Part shown: positions 37,074 through 44,881 of the stretch, one piece after another
How the letters are laid out: each line of letters starts with the position of its first letter
How positions within the stretch are numbered: position 1 is the first letter of the stretch
Origin: Natronococcus pandeyae
GTDB taxonomy: Archaea > Halobacteriota > Halobacteria > Halobacteriales > Natrialbaceae
Direction: 5' to 3'
Length of the DNA stretch: 64,000 nucleotides
Assembly: GCF_008122205.1 (NCBI RefSeq)
Contig: NZ_PHNJ01000006.1
Span: 124,001 to 188,000, forward strand
The notes under the pieces: model-generated
Told to the model about the DNA's origin: nothing
The model's database searches: none
Seen by the model: the letters and a program-made list of their open reading frames with translations, nothing else
Program-made: the position numbers and the translations under genes

Positions 37074-37580
37074 ATGAAATCTATAAAAAATAAACTCGTT
37101 GGCGATAAGGACGAACGTGCAGTATCACCTGTGATAGGTGTTATCCTAATGGTAGCAATCACTGTGATCCTTGCAGCTGTGATCGCAGCATTTGTACTAG
37201 ACATGGGTGATAGTATTAGTAACGAAGCGCAGGCAGGAGTTGAAATTGATGTCACAGATACTAGTACCACACAAGAAGTTCAAGTCTCAGTGACGTCAAT
37301 GGGGAACTCCGAGACGATTGACATTCGTGGTGATTGGGTTGGTGATGAAAGCTTGAGTCAATCTGGTGATACAGTCACTTTCGTTTGGGACAATAGCTCA
37401 GGAGAGATGGCAGATCCACACCATGACCACAATGATTGGGTAGATGATAATTCTGATAATTGGGGTGATCTCATCGAAGATGATGAATTCAGTGGAACGA
37501 TTACGGCAGTCGGGATTACTGACGATGAGGTCGAAACACAGATAGCGTCAGAGGACTTCGCATTCGAAGACGACAGCTAA
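37074..37580 (+). CDS. Type IV pilin (PilA-like), second of tandem pair
   Basis: A 168-aa prepilin whose residues 14-57 are virtually identical in protein to the preceding gene's (ERAVSPVIGVILMVAITVIL, then AAVIAAFVLDMGDSISNEAQAG), while most DNA differences fall at third codon positions. The C-terminal domain is different and longer, with a His/Asp-rich DPHHDHNDW loop. Start and stop sit back to back with the upstream gene (TAA, then ATG). Different surface domains on a fixed assembly helix suggest alternative pilus subunits. Confidence 0.85.
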   Translation: MKSIKNKLVGDKDERAVSPVIGVILMVAITVILAAVIAAFVLDMGDSISNEAQAGVEIDVTDTSTTQEVQVSVTSMGNSETIDIRGDWVGDESLSQSGDTVTFVWDNSSGEMADPHHDHNDWVDDNSDNWGDLIEDDEFSGTITAVGITDDEVETQIASEDFAFEDDS

Positions 37581-37650
37581 CTACCCATATCTATAAATTA
37601 TTCTATCTTTCCCAGAGCGCGAGGAGTTCTATTCATATATCAGATTGTAA

Positions 37651-37836
37651 TTAAAATTTCATATCTTCAGTTAACTCGAGCGTCCATTCGCCGTCGTCGA
37701 CGTGCCGAATATGGACGTGGTGATCACCGTCGATCTCGCCGTTCTCGTCGAGCAGTCCCTCAATTCGGAGATCGTCTTTCGGTACCGTGACGCCGGCCGA
37801 GTTCTTGTCGACCTTCCGGAGTTTGTTCAATGCCAT
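37651..37836 (-). CDS. AbrB-like small DNA-binding/antitoxin-type protein
   Basis: A 61-aa protein, MALNKLRKVDKNSAGVTVPK, then DDLRIEGLLDENGEIDGDHH. The NSAGVTVPKDDLR strand-turn matches the swapped-hairpin AbrB/SpoVT core common in haloarchaeal small regulators (DUF8053-like). The ATG at 37836 sits about 26 nt from an AT-rich ATTTTATACC box, which also lies upstream of the divergent membrane-protein gene. Likely a regulator or antitoxin without a visible toxin partner. Confidence 0.75.
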   Translation of the reverse strand: MALNKLRKVDKNSAGVTVPKDDLRIEGLLDENGEIDGDHHVHIRHVDDGEWTLELTEDMKF

Positions 37837-37903
37837 GTCCCTGCCGGCAACCCGCCTTGGTATAAAATTTGTTGACCCTTGGTTTTGCTGACTTTTTCGG
37901 CAG

Positions 37904-38340
37904 ATGGGGGCGACGGCCGAGCGTATGGCACTCAACTTGCCTGCGAACTGGGTTCCTTCCGGGTTCAAACGGGAGGACGGAATCGACTTCACAGACGCTG
38001 TACTCGCACCGGTGTTCGTCGCGTGTTCGCTCGCGATGGCGTTCGTCTTCGAGATCGGGATGGTGCAGCCGGCGGAGTACAGTCTGAACTACGCCATCTG
38101 GGCGGGGAGCGGCGTCGACATCACGATCGCGTTCGTGCTCGGGATGGCGATCATCTTCACCGCTTGGATCACGAACGGACGGACCACGCGGGAGGATCTG
38201 ACCGACCTCGTGTTTGTCGTCGTCTTGCTCGTGATCATCCTGAACATCCTGGCAGCCTCGTCCCACTCGCTACGGACGCTGTCGCGTTGTACTGGATGAT
38301 CGGCTACTTCCTCGTGCTGCTGAACAGCCCGGTTCGAACT
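37904..38340 (+). pseudogene. Frameshifted provirus-type membrane protein
   Basis: The first frame (37904-38299) encodes [15 protein letters not shown] and three hydrophobic segments, ending in an atypical [12 protein letters not shown] tail. The adjacent frame takes over exactly where the third helix should end: [20 protein letters not shown], then LLNS. Restoring one base near 38258 rebuilds one continuous protein with a fourth helix. The [20 protein letters not shown] segment resembles small membrane proteins carried by haloarchaeal integrated elements. The function is unknown. Confidence 0.55.
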
Positions 38341-38647
38341 CGAGCGCTCGAGTTGGCACGACGCCAAGTTCGGGAACGGGACGCTGGTCGAGAGCAAGAG
38401 CACGATGCTCGAGCACAACGATGGGCAGTCGGGGAACGTCAAGGTCTATCGGAAGTACCACGAGAAACTCCGGCGAGCGGGCGGCTGGTACTGTTTCGTC
38501 GTCTACCGGCCGCACGGACGATCGGGTTGTACGATCGTTCGGGATAAAATGGTCCGCTCGAGCGATCTCCCGCTGCTCCGGTGGCACGGTGGCGGTGATC
38601 ACCGTGGGACCGCTCAGGCGAAGGTTTCGATTAGTGCTATCTTCTGA
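38324..38647 (+). pseudogene. N-terminally truncated PD-(D/E)XK nuclease-like fragment
   Basis: The frame after a TGA at 38321 reads SSWHDAKFGNGTLVESKSTM, then VKVYRKYHEKLRRAGGWYCF and VVYRP. It aligns by eye with the nuclease-like gene at 44878-45399: WHDA..., E-x-K (VESKS versus VEIKG), FYVKRAAHEQLLEAGGMY and TVYLP. The N-terminal third is missing, and the fragment directly abuts the broken membrane gene, implying a deletion. An internal ATG at 38405 could still give an 80-aa product. Confidence 0.55.
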
Positions 38648-38721
38648 GAGTACCAGTCGATTCGTTACGTATATGATAGAACCACTAATTATATCCGTTT
38701 TCCATTATGTCATCACTAGAT

Positions 38722-39315
38722 ATGGTCACCTTGAACGAATATCATTCGATCGATGACTTCGATAGTAAACGTCGAGAAGCCATTGAATCACTACTATACA
38801 GCGACGAACAGTTCATATACGGCATCGACGTGTATGACGCAATCTTGCTCACTGGAAAGCGCGCCTCAAAGCTCGTGTTGACAGATCAGCGTGTAATTGA
38901 GTTCAAACGTGGTTTCATCAAAGAGAACTCCAAAGACTACTCGTTAGATGAGATCGCGAGTATCGAGCACAAGAAAGGATACGTCATGCGAAAGATTACA
39001 CTCCAAGGTCACGGTTTCGACGAAGATTACCAAACACTCGAGGACTTTGGACGCCAGTTCGTAACAACAGTCCGTGAGCAAATGCACAGAAACGAAGAAG
39101 GTCTTGATCCGCTCACTACGGCTGATATCCGAGGCGAAGAGGGAGATGTTGACGGATCTGGTAGCATTGAGTCGAGCCAGTCGGTATCGGACGGCAGCGG
39201 GAAATTCGGCTCTCTAAAACTACACGTTGTAATCGCTCTTCTGACAATTTGGTGGACGTTCGGATTAGGGAACCTCGCCTATGGCGGATACAAATACTAC
39301 AAATTCAAGCGATAG
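38722..39315 (+). CDS. PH-domain-like protein with C-terminal membrane segment
   Basis: A 197-aa protein. Residues about 25-125 form a bacterial-type PH/GRAM-like domain (GIDVYDAILLTGKRASKLVL, then TDQRVIEFKRG and SLDEIASIEHKKG), followed by a low-complexity Gly/Ser linker and one hydrophobic segment (VVIALLTIWWTFGLGNLAYGG) near the end. A TATA box (ATTATATCC, 38688-38696) lies 30 nt before the ATG at 38722, which is preferred over the ATG at 38707. Low-GC codons suggest acquired DNA. Cytoplasmic face membrane association is inferred. Confidence 0.75.
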   Translation: MVTLNEYHSIDDFDSKRREAIESLLYSDEQFIYGIDVYDAILLTGKRASKLVLTDQRVIEFKRGFIKENSKDYSLDEIASIEHKKGYVMRKITLQGHGFDEDYQTLEDFGRQFVTTVREQMHRNEEGLDPLTTADIRGEEGDVDGSGSIESSQSVSDGSGKFGSLKLHVVIALLTIWWTFGLGNLAYGGYKYYKFKR

Positions 39316-39350
39316 GAATCGTAGTCTGCTGAATAAAGGGAGCGCACCAC

Positions 39351-39404
39351 AGTTTTTGCTCCTAGCGGTTCCGCGCTTCGCGCGGAATCCCGAGGCAAAA
39401 AACT
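39351..39404. repeat. Nested inverted repeat
   Basis: Outer arms AGTTTTTGCTCC and GAGGCAAAAAACT (imperfect) enclose a perfect inner hairpin TTCCGCGC-TTC-GCGCGGAA. It sits after the PH-domain gene and could terminate transcription, or be a miniature repeat element. Confidence 0.5.
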
Positions 39405-39537
39405 TCGATGAGAGGGGCGCTTGCTTTCAGTAGCCGCTTACGGATGCTGCGCTCAACTGATTATCGCAACGGCATTTCGCATCCGCCTGTACGCAACAGA
39501 TGTTCCACAACTATTCTGACACAGAAATCACTGCCAG

Positions 39538-39837
39538 CTACTCAGAATCAACCTTGATCTCGTTGTGAATATCGAAGGTAACTGCTCGAGTGCTCAGCGT
39601 CTCGGCGATCTCCCGGCGCTGCTCGAGGGTCAGATCATCACGCTCGAGGACCTGGCGAGCAGCGCGGACGAAGTGGGGAACGTCATCACAGGCGCTCACC
39701 ACAGCCTTCGTCTTGTTACAGTCGTACAACTCAGCTGCTCGTTCGATCGCGTCTCGTCGATAGGCATAATCGCCGTCGGTTCGGATTCGCATGCTCTCGT
39801 ACACACGACCCCCGATATCCTCGTTTTTTCGACTCAC
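39538..39837 (-). CDS. Small haloarchaeal protein (DUF7692-like)
   Basis: 99 aa from a GTG start: SRKNEDIGGRVYESMRIRTD, then GDYAYRRDAIERAAELYDCN, then KTKAVVSACDDVPHFVRAAR and an ILSTR-like segment near the end. The RIRTDG-Y-YR--AIE-A-EL----KT-A---AC pattern is that of a haloarchaeal family frequent in plasmids and integrated elements, possibly ribbon-helix-helix-like DNA binding. A shorter start at 39792 is possible. A 7-bp palindrome lies just upstream. Confidence 0.75.
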   Translation of the reverse strand: MSRKNEDIGGRVYESMRIRTDGDYAYRRDAIERAAELYDCNKTKAVVSACDDVPHFVRAARQVLERDDLTLEQRREIAETLSTRAVTFDIHNEIKVDSE

Positions 39838-39849
39838 TGAACGGCCTAT

Positions 39850-39870
39850 TTCGGCCCAAAACCGGCCGAA
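39850..39870. promoter_or_regulatory. Palindrome upstream of the DUF7692-like gene
   Basis: TTCGGCC and GGCCGAA are separated by 7 nt, 13-33 nt before the GTG start. This is a good position for an operator or self-regulation. Confidence 0.4.
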
Positions 39871-39980
39871 CCTCTTGCCCCATCGTAGAAGAACGGTGGC
39901 TTGTATGACGGATCGACTCGAGATATGCACACGGCGGTTCGCGTCTCGTGTGCATACTCGGGGAACCGGATTTGTCGACG

Positions 39981-40000
39981 TGCAACCCCTGCCGGTTGCA
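39981..40000. repeat. 7-bp inverted repeat
   Basis: TGCAACC and GGTTGCA are separated by 6 nt, in an otherwise non-coding stretch (39838-40119). A second palindrome of the same size lies 110 nt away. Confidence 0.35.
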
Positions 40001-40119
40001 ACGAAACCCAGTTCTCGGAATTCTATTCAGATAGATCTCGATTGAGAACGTGCTCTGATAACCCGACGAAACCCTCTATGATTGAATTGATTGTTCAGTA
40101 GTATTTATTGTATCCAAGA

Positions 40120-40530
40120 TTACTTCTTTCGTCTATATACTCCATTTTGAACTTTTGTCAGTTGGCTCTTTTCAACAAGTTGTCCGAGTGATCGGCTAAT
40201 ACTTGATTTCGGGCGATCAATCTGGTCAGCTATTTCAGCAGTGGTGAGTGTTGTTTCTTCAGAAGTACGAAAGCACTCAAGAATTTGCGTTTCAACACGA
40301 CTGGCGACTTTTTGTAGGAGATCATATTCATAGGCAAGTTCCCGTATTGCCTGAAAGTTCATCTGAACACGTTCTATTCGCTGACCCTTTGCTCCACCTC
40401 TATTTCTCATCTGTTTATTTTCTAAGACACCCCACTGTTCAAGTCGATCAATATCTTCTGAAGTGAGGTTCACGGACCGAAATTGAAATTTCGTTTCATT
40501 ATCAATTCTATAGACAGTCTCCTGTGACAT
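40120..40530 (-). CDS. Winged helix-turn-helix (MarR-like) transcriptional regulator
   Basis: A 136-aa protein whose C-terminal half (about residues 75-130) is a wHTH: LTTAEIADQIDRPKSSISRS, then LGQLVEKSQL and a beta wing VQNGVYRRK. The N-terminal half (TSEDIDRLEQWGVLENKQMR) is helical and may dimerise. The ATG at 40530 lies about 26 nt from a TATA element (40553-40560), so the transcript is leaderless. AT-rich codons indicate an acquired gene. The target is unknown. Confidence 0.8.
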   Translation of the reverse strand: MSQETVYRIDNETKFQFRSVNLTSEDIDRLEQWGVLENKQMRNRGGAKGQRIERVQMNFQAIRELAYEYDLLQKVASRVETQILECFRTSEETTLTTAEIADQIDRPKSSISRSLGQLVEKSQLTKVQNGVYRRKK

Positions 40531-40836
40531 AGTTAGAAATAGTAAACCCATCCCATATAATTATCGCTTCTGTATTGCAGTTAAACTGGATTTGAAACAC
40601 TGTTACCGTTAATGTTTAGAGAATAGCCAGGTCCTGAAATAAAATATTATATTTCCGACAGCTATAGTCGATTTGGCCGCATTCATGAATATATAGATCA
40701 GAACTTTTCACAACTACGGTAATGCAATTCCCAAATGGGTAAACGAAGATGAGATAGTCCCCATATATTAATTACAACCCTGTGAATTCCTGATGGAAGC
40801 GCTTATCAACAATGAACGGGTACATTCTAGACAGAT
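40531..40836. other. AT-rich divergent intergenic region
   Basis: It contains the regulator's TATA box at 40553-40560 and a TTATCA-type box near 40801-40806 for the rightward gene at 40837. No coding sequence is seen. Confidence 0.5.
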
Positions 40837-41112
40837 ATGCCGGAGGTCAAAAACCGCTTCAAAATCAGCGATGAGTCTACTGACTACCTCTGGCTCCAGG
40901 TTGATCAGGACCAGGAGAGTGGTATAGAAGTTCCTGTTCCAAAAGAGAGCCCCAACTACGATGCTAGAATATATGAACAATTAAGAGATGTTGACCAATC
41001 GACGACTATCAAAGCAACACTGGTCAGCGAAAACGAAGAAAACACAGCCTGGAGGGTGAAAAGTATCCAGGATATCGACGGTTTATCTCCTGCCTCGGCA
41101 GCAATGATTTGA
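40837..41112 (+). CDS. Small hypothetical protein
   Basis: A 91-aa acidic protein: KNRFKISDESTDYLWLQVDQ, then NYDARIYEQLRDVDQSTTIK and AWRVKSIQDIDGL. Alternating strands suggest a small beta-barrel (OB-like) fold, but no family is recognised. It is convergent with the membrane-protein gene, 10 nt away, and preceded by a promoter-like box about 33 nt upstream. AT-rich codon usage. Confidence 0.6.
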   Translation: MPEVKNRFKISDESTDYLWLQVDQDQESGIEVPVPKESPNYDARIYEQLRDVDQSTTIKATLVSENEENTAWRVKSIQDIDGLSPASAAMI

Positions 41113-41122
41113 TTGGACTGAG

Positions 41123-42088
41123 TCATTCTTTTCGTTTCGTTTCTTTTGTTTTCCACCCATTTTCCTCACGATCTTGCTCTCTCGAAACTCGGTAATCACT
41201 AAAGAGATATTCTGTGAATTGGATCTCAAATTTTATTGCGATACGCTGAAATATGAATGTAAGGATTCCAAATCCAATAATAAAATGCCAATTTGGCCCC
41301 CAATACCCAAACAATCCTGGCTCGCTATATTCTAACCCGACAAGTTCTAATAATATTTGAAGGGATGAAAAGTTATCTAACATCACAAAAATAGTAACCA
41401 AGATAAGACTATACCAGGAAGTTAACCACATCGCACGATGGAAATTTCGGATCGCTTGAAACCGTGTGGATCGAGCAGGAGATGTAATATCGTCAATCTC
41501 GCTCGAGATAATATTCGTAAGCCTATGATAGTCTCTAGTCCCTCGATCAATGTCGTATCGAGTCACAATATCTTTGAGAACTTCAAATGCCCCCTGTTCA
41601 TTATCCAACACTCTCCCCGCTGGATCTCGCTTCCAACAGATCATGGGTTGATAAATCGGAGAAAATAATAACTGCAGTTTCAATATATCCAAAAAATATC
41701 TTACCAATCCATATACCGTTTCTCTATTTATATTTTTGATGGTTATAACGAATCTATCTAACCATGTCAGATTTGACTTAACATTCTGGTTCTGTTTGAA
41801 GGAGGATAGTCCAGAATTAGCGTCTTCTGACTTACTTCTAAGCGGGTATTCACGAACAGAGTCTAGTGTAGCTTCAAAACAGTTACCGGTTGCTATTGCT
41901 GCGTGAAACTGCAGAAAGTGGCCGAGTGAGTACCCTAAGAGACCAGAAAATAAAATTCCTACAGTACCAGTTGGGATTGGGGGCTCAGAAAATAGCGTGA
42001 TTAGAACAGAGAGGGCAAATATGCCCGGAAGAAGATTTCCGAGTAAGTCATAGGAAGTTAAAACACGAAGATACCGTCCTTCTGTCAT
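41123..42088 (-). CDS. Hypothetical membrane protein
   Basis: A 321-aa protein with hydrophobic segments at about residues 15-32, 40-60, 215-240 and 265-285. Between them is a soluble middle region of about 120 residues (VLDNEQGAFEVLKDIVTRYD, then HRLTNIISSEIDDI). A TATA box at 42114-42122, 29 nt upstream, fixes the start. Base composition is markedly AT-rich compared with the chromosome. The layout (paired N-terminal and C-terminal helices around a cytoplasmic domain) resembles orphan membrane proteins of defence or element cargo, but no motif is diagnostic. Confidence 0.65.
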   Translation of the reverse strand: MTEGRYLRVLTSYDLLGNLLPGIFALSVLITLFSEPPIPTGTVGILFSGLLGYSLGHFLQFHAAIATGNCFEATLDSVREYPLRSKSEDANSGLSSFKQNQNVKSNLTWLDRFVITIKNINRETVYGLVRYFLDILKLQLLFSPIYQPMICWKRDPAGRVLDNEQGAFEVLKDIVTRYDIDRGTRDYHRLTNIISSEIDDITSPARSTRFQAIRNFHRAMWLTSWYSLILVTIFVMLDNFSSLQILLELVGLEYSEPGLFGYWGPNWHFIIGFGILTFIFQRIAIKFEIQFTEYLFSDYRVSREQDREENGWKTKETKRKE

Positions 42089-42557
42089 TGGTATTTGAAT
42101 TGGTGTGTATAGTATATAAATAACTTGATGACATTATCATATATCAAGCAAATAATGGATATACAGATATGATTATAAGTCATCTATTGAGTCATTATTT
42201 TGAATTTTGACTGCAATATTGTGACAAGGATAAACAAATGGTTTTTAATACGCTTGATTGACGTGATCGACCCTTCTCTCCTGGTCTTATGGAACCTGCA
42301 TTTCGTGTGGATCAACTGGAGATCGTGCGGAGGTGGGGGCGGGGCGGTGTAATTTTTTGGCTCTGTCCCCTTGGGGACACCCAGCAAGGGGCGTTTCGCG
42401 CACAGCGCGAAACCGACCCGCAGCCTCGTGGCGCGATCGCGGCGCCGACCCCGCCTCGAGGCGAGAACTACAACTGAAATTGCACAGTCACGGCTATAGT
42501 ACAATCTGAATTGCTGAAAAGAGGGTCCAAAAGAGCGTTGCCACTACCGAGGTCGGT
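42089..42557. other. Non-coding region with a GC-rich hairpin island
   Basis: AT-rich DNA at 42089-42280 changes abruptly to a GC-rich block (about 42300-42470) holding two perfect hairpins: TGTCCCC-TT-GGGGACA at 42364-42379 and GTTTCGCG-5nt-CGCGAAAC at 42393-42413. A T6 run lies just 5' of the first. Frames across it on both strands are proline/arginine-rich and look non-coding. It may be a structured RNA or an element end. Confidence 0.4.
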
Positions 42558-44177
42558 TTAGCGATCGGCGACAGCGCCGACGAATCCGAGCTCGGTTCCA
42601 CCGCCGGGCGTCTTCCAGGTCAGCTCTGCTCGCCGGAGGACGGCCGGATCGTTACCCGACTTCGACCACTTCTCGAGCGCTTCCGCGGCGACGGCCCACA
42701 CGGTCTCGAAACTGCTCGCCTTCAGATTCGAGAGAATCGTGTCGATCCGCATCCGCTTCGGTTCGCCCTCCTGGTCGAACTCGATCTCGGCGCCGTTCTC
42801 CGCTAACCACTGCTGGAACGGCGACGACTCCGCAACGTGATCAGCGAGGCCCATCACGTGCTGGATCCGGTCGGCGTAGTTCTCGATCGCGTACTCCGCG
42901 TTCTCGACGAGCGCTCGGAGTTCGTCGCGATACTTCCGCACTCGGAACGAGACGTCGCCCTGGTCGAGCTCGAGGATGTCGCCGAGGTCTTCGATCGCTC
43001 GGTAGATCGTTGCTGGGTGCTTCCCCAGCTGGTCGGCGAGATCGTCGACGGTCGAACCGCCGTCGGTCGCGACCGACTCCGTGACGTCGCGGGCGGTCTC
43101 GCCCATATCCCGAAGCGTCGTCATCAACAGGTGATCGGTCTTCGCCTCGAGGCGCGGCGTCGGGTCCTCGTACAGTTCGACAGGATCGTCTCGACCGACG
43201 GCATCGAAGTGATCGTCCGGGACGTAGACGCCGTTTCCGTCGGGCGCGAGCGGGATGTCTTCCCAGTGCAGCGCGTTCAACAGCGTCTCTTCGATCTGCT
43301 CGGTGACGTGGTGGCGATCGGCCCACGCCCACGCCTCGCCGTCGTTCATTTTCTTGTTGACCAGTACCTCCACCTTCGGGTGGTAGGACGGGTGATCTTT
43401 GGAGACCGCGTCCGGATCCGCCAGCTGGTAGATCTCAAGCTTCCGGCCGTAGGTGTGACCGGGGAGGAGTTCACCGGCCGACGCCGGGTTCAAGAAGAGC
43501 CGGTTCTGGTGGTTGACAACCTCCTCGTTGTCGATGTGCAGTTCGGCCTTGACGCCCTCGAGGTCGGCGAGGTGATGCACGACCTTCTGGAGGACGCCGG
43601 CCGACGAGAGCTTTTCAGCCCACGATCGGCGGATCCGGACGTAGCGCTCGTACGCCCACATCCGACTCGCCGAGTGCGGATCCGTCCGGAAGTACTCCGA
43701 GTGGATCCGCTCGCCGGCTTCCTCGAAGATCCCCGCGAAGAACTCGGGCAGTAGCTCGAGTCCACGATCGGGTTCGACGTTACTCGTGTGGAACTCGACG
43801 TCGACGCCGTCGACCTCGCCGACCTGATTCTCCCACGGGAGGTTCACCGGATCTCCGGTCTCCCAGTGGCGCATGTTCGGGAACCGCGGCGAGATGTTGT
43901 ACGACGCCTTTCGCTCGCCGCGCCCACGGCCCACGATGTCCCACTCGTACAGCCGTTCGGCGTTGATCCCGTCCGACAGCCGCGGTGCGAAGCCGGACTT
44001 GCTGTAGCTCACTTTGACGTGCCAGGGCTCGCCGTCGATCTCGACATCCAGTTCGAGGTAGCCCTCGAACGGCGGACCGAGCATCACCGACGACAGCGCG
44101 TCGTACGGACCGCGGCCCCAGTTGGCCCACTTCCAGCGGCCTTCGACCTCGTGGGGCGTCGTCTCGACCTGCGGCAC
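42558..44177 (-). CDS. Provirus-type DUF7845-like protein with HTH region
   Basis: A 539-aa protein, GTG start, in the family annotated in haloarchaeal genomes as DUF7845: VETTPHEVEGRWKWANWGRG, then PYDALSSVMLGPPFEGYLEL, then MWAYERYVRIRRSWAEKL. Residues about 380-410 form a winged-helix-type segment (STVDDLADQLGKHPATIYRA). The C-terminal quarter carries EFDQEGEPKRMRIDTILSNL. It ends the minus-strand operon that starts at 46648. A GGAGGG Shine-Dalgarno-like motif precedes the GTG. Such proteins are a hallmark of haloarchaeal integrated elements, possibly replication or DNA-binding; the role is not known. Confidence 0.8.
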   Translation of the reverse strand: MPQVETTPHEVEGRWKWANWGRGPYDALSSVMLGPPFEGYLELDVEIDGEPWHVKVSYSKSGFAPRLSDGINAERLYEWDIVGRGRGERKASYNISPRFPNMRHWETGDPVNLPWENQVGEVDGVDVEFHTSNVEPDRGLELLPEFFAGIFEEAGERIHSEYFRTDPHSASRMWAYERYVRIRRSWAEKLSSAGVLQKVVHHLADLEGVKAELHIDNEEVVNHQNRLFLNPASAGELLPGHTYGRKLEIYQLADPDAVSKDHPSYHPKVEVLVNKKMNDGEAWAWADRHHVTEQIEETLLNALHWEDIPLAPDGNGVYVPDDHFDAVGRDDPVELYEDPTPRLEAKTDHLLMTTLRDMGETARDVTESVATDGGSTVDDLADQLGKHPATIYRAIEDLGDILELDQGDVSFRVRKYRDELRALVENAEYAIENYADRIQHVMGLADHVAESSPFQQWLAENGAEIEFDQEGEPKRMRIDTILSNLKASSFETVWAVAAEALEKWSKSGNDPAVLRRAELTWKTPGGGTELGFVGAVADR

Positions 44178-44178
44178 G

Positions 44179-44421
44179 CTACTCGCCCTCCTCGCGAACA
44201 GTACGTACTACTGATCGATCACCGTCTGTCGTAGAGGGTGGCAGAATTTGACAGGGAGTTATCTTTTTATGGGATTCCGTAACGTGGTGAATAGTGGTCC
44301 TCAGGGCTAGAGGCACGTACCCCGGACCACCTACCGAGCTAAAGGGGAATTCACCCACCCCTTTCCCGCTGCCTTGTGAGCTATCCTGATCAGTTCCGTT
44401 CGGCCACGTATCGTCGCTCAC
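44179..44421 (-). CDS. Possible small operon ORF over a structured leader
   Basis: The frame opens with a GTG that overlaps the upstream stop (GTGA), as for other genes in this operon, and ends 1 nt before the next gene. The 80 residues are Gly/Ser/Thr-rich with no motif, and codon use is weak. The DNA contains an inverted repeat GTGGTCC (44294-44300) / GGACCAC (44334-44340), so this may be an untranslated structured spacer instead. Confidence 0.3.
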   Translation of the reverse strand: MSDDTWPNGTDQDSSQGSGKGVGEFPFSSVGGPGYVPLALRTTIHHVTESHKKITPCQILPPSTTDGDRSVVRTVREEGE

Positions 44422-44711
44422 GCCGATTCACCCTCGTTCTCGAGCAGTCCCGAGAGGACTGCTACCGGGTTCCACCACGTCGCACCCTCGCACGGGTAGC
44501 AGACGTGCTTGAACGACGTGAGTTCGGTCGCCTCGAGGGATGCCGGATCAGCGGTCGGCTCCTGGTCGACCTCCTCGAGGCGCACGCGCTTGACTCGGAT
44601 CCGCCCACAGCCCACGCAGATCGCGTCGACCGGGATCCCGACCTGACCGGCGGCCGGGCTCGCGAGTTCGCCCTCGAGGTCGCGATCGCCGTGGTGGACG
44701 TCGGAACTCAT
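44418..44711 (-). CDS. Zinc-finger protein
   Basis: A 97-aa protein with Cys-x2-Cys (DAICVGCGRIRV, residues 32 and 35) and a second Cys-x2-Cys (HVCYPCEGATWW, about 71 and 74), a four-Cys zinc site. The C-terminus has a short hydrophobic NPVAVLSGLL. It overlaps the upstream zinc-finger gene by 4 nt (ATGA). A likely nucleic acid-binding accessory of the element. Confidence 0.75.
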   Translation of the reverse strand: MSSDVHHGDRDLEGELASPAAGQVGIPVDAICVGCGRIRVKRVRLEEVDQEPTADPASLEATELTSFKHVCYPCEGATWWNPVAVLSGLLENEGESA

Positions 44712-44881
44712 CGCGAATCACCGCCGTCGAAACACTCGTGACGACGACCGTCGGCGATCGTGTAGAGACGCTGCCGGCAGAACCGACAGTTTCGAATCCG
44801 GTCGGCTCGGGCCCAGTTTCCGGAAATGTCCCGAATCTGAGCCAGACCGTCTCTCACCTCGAGGTCGGTATCGGAACTCAC
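44708..44881 (-). CDS. Small zinc-finger protein
   Basis: A 57-aa protein with GTG start 44881, SSDTDLEVRDGLAQIRDISG, then NCRFCRQRLYTIADGRRHEC. Ligands are Cys-x2-Cys and a later His-x-Cys, a C2HC-type finger. GTGA overlap with the nuclease gene upstream and ATGA overlap with the next finger downstream support expression as part of the operon. A longer frame starting at 44992 would only add Arg-rich shadow sequence. Confidence 0.7.
   Translation of the reverse strand: MSSDTDLEVRDGLAQIRDISGNWARADRIRNCRFCRQRLYTIADGRRHECFDGGDSR

Noticed and set aside
42184-42504. Minus-strand 106-codon frame across the hairpin island
   Set aside because: Starts at a non-ATG codon, is Pro-rich through the hairpins and changes composition abruptly.
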